A stretch of DNA of 64,000 bases from Ectothiorhodospira sp. BSL-9. GTDB taxonomy: Bacteria; Pseudomonadota; Gammaproteobacteria; Ectothiorhodospirales; Ectothiorhodospiraceae. The stretch covers positions 2,428,001-2,492,000 of the forward strand of contig NZ_CP011994.1 of the NCBI RefSeq assembly GCF_001632845.1, given 5' to 3'. The position numbers and the translations under genes are program-made. Shown in pieces: positions 63,489 through 64,000 of the stretch (position 1 is the first letter of the stretch; each line of letters begins with the position of its first letter). The notes beneath the pieces were generated by a model. It did not search any database. It had not been told where the DNA came from and saw only the letters and a list, made by a program, of their open reading frames with translations.

Positions 63489-64000
63489 ATGGTGATCCGT
63501 GATCCGGTCCATGGCGATATCGAGCTGAGCGCGCTTGAGCAGGCCGTCCTGGACCTGCCGGATGTGCAGCGGCTGCGAGGTATCAAGCAGCTGGGCACGG
63601 CCAGTTTTGTCTACCCGGGCGCCCTGCATACCCGTTTCGATCACTCCCTGGGTGCCTGTGCCCTGGCACACCGGATGATCGATGGCCTGCGCCGTGAGGG
63701 TAGGTCGGTACCTTCGGATCTGGAGGATCTGATCGGTGTGGGGGCGCTTTTGCATGACGTGACCCACATCCCGTTCGGGCACACCCTGGAGGATGAGCGG
63801 CGCCTGTTCCCGCGTCACGACAAGGGTGACCGGATGGGGCGACTGCTGAAGGGAACGCTTGGGGGCGCCCTGGACCGGCTGGGTGTGCTGGGCGAGGTCA
63901 CTGGCCTGCTGGGCGAGGGCCCAAGCGACCTGCCCACCTGGGCCCGGGAGGTCATTGCCTCCACGCTGGATGCGGATCTGCTGGACTATCTGCGCCGCGA
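63489..64000 (+). CDS. HD-domain phosphohydrolase (3' partial)
   Basis: An open frame from ATG 63489 runs off the window end; 170 residues are visible. It starts MVIRDPVHGDIEL, followed by FQRLRxIKQLG-like VQRLRGIKQLGTASFVYPGA, LHTRFDHSLG and a metal-binding HD pair (LLHDVTHIPFGHTLED). This is the DPVHG family of HD phosphohydrolases related to dNTP triphosphatases. Its substrate is not known. Confidence 0.85.
   Translation, partial: MVIRDPVHGDIELSALEQAVLDLPDVQRLRGIKQLGTASFVYPGALHTRFDHSLGACALAHRMIDGLRREGRSVPSDLEDLIGVGALLHDVTHIPFGHTLEDERRLFPRHDKGDRMGRLLKGTLGGALDRLGVLGEVTGLLGEGPSDLPTWAREVIASTLDADLLDYLRR

Noticed and set aside
1-64000. CRISPR arrays, rRNA or tRNA genes, prophage
   Set aside because: I found no repeat-spacer pattern, no tRNA-like cloverleaf and no phage genes in the gaps.

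Overview
The window looks like part of the chromosome of a motile, phototrophic, GC-rich gammaproteobacterium, probably a purple sulfur bacterium of the Ectothiorhodospiraceae type. This is an inference. It rests on a magnesium-chelatase H subunit (bchH) with a photosynthesis-type promoter, a Pseudomonas/Vibrio-style polar flagellar and chemotaxis locus, and carboxynorspermidine biosynthesis genes.

Bases 1-3792 hold the 3' part of a large protein of unknown role and an alginate-export-type outer-membrane porin. Bases 3871-35086 are one long + strand flagellar/chemotaxis locus in the polar-flagellate order: a PilZ-like gene, fleQ, a fleR-like gene, fliEFGHIJK, a frameshifted chemoreceptor, fliLMNOPQR, flhBA, flhF, flhG, fliA, cheYZAB, motCD, parC, parP. 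It closes with cheW, a small disordered protein and a DUF2802 protein (to 36406). A second fliK-like gene and a stand-alone FlhB cytoplasmic-domain gene run toward it on the - strand. FleQ and the FleR-like activator would drive sigma-54 promoters, and two good ones are visible (before the fleR-like gene and before fliL). FliA is the late sigma factor. FlhF, FlhG, ParC and ParP would place the flagellum and chemoreceptor array at the pole. fleS, cheR, rpoN, filament, hook and rod genes are not in the window.

Bases 38175-45503 are housekeeping genes: a tyrosine phosphatase, RNase E with a long leader, RluC, a HAD phosphatase, SppA and a DUF502 protein. Bases 45504-49505 carry bchH behind a sigma-70 promoter whose -35 box lies inside a TGT-N12-ACA palindrome, the CrtJ/PpsR type. 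The bchH reading frame is split in two at a run of seven G. Bases 49622-52776 (- strand) carry the two carboxynorspermidine genes and an unknown gene.

An IS3-family element (53059-54331) with a CCG target duplication interrupts an HDOD-domain gene. The ancestral frame can be rebuilt exactly. Then come, on the - strand, pfkB, a membrane-anchored alpha/beta hydrolase, a putP-type symporter coupled to a 37-residue membrane protein, and an LpoA-like protein. On the + strand follow the flagellar outer-ring genes flgP and flgT, an SDR oxidoreductase and an HD phosphohydrolase that runs off the end.

I saw no wholly new system. The points most worth checking are the split bchH and its promoter, the altered c-di-GMP motif in FleQ next to a degenerate PilZ protein, the receiver-less FleR, the IS insertion, and the repeated motif in CheA beside ParC/ParP.
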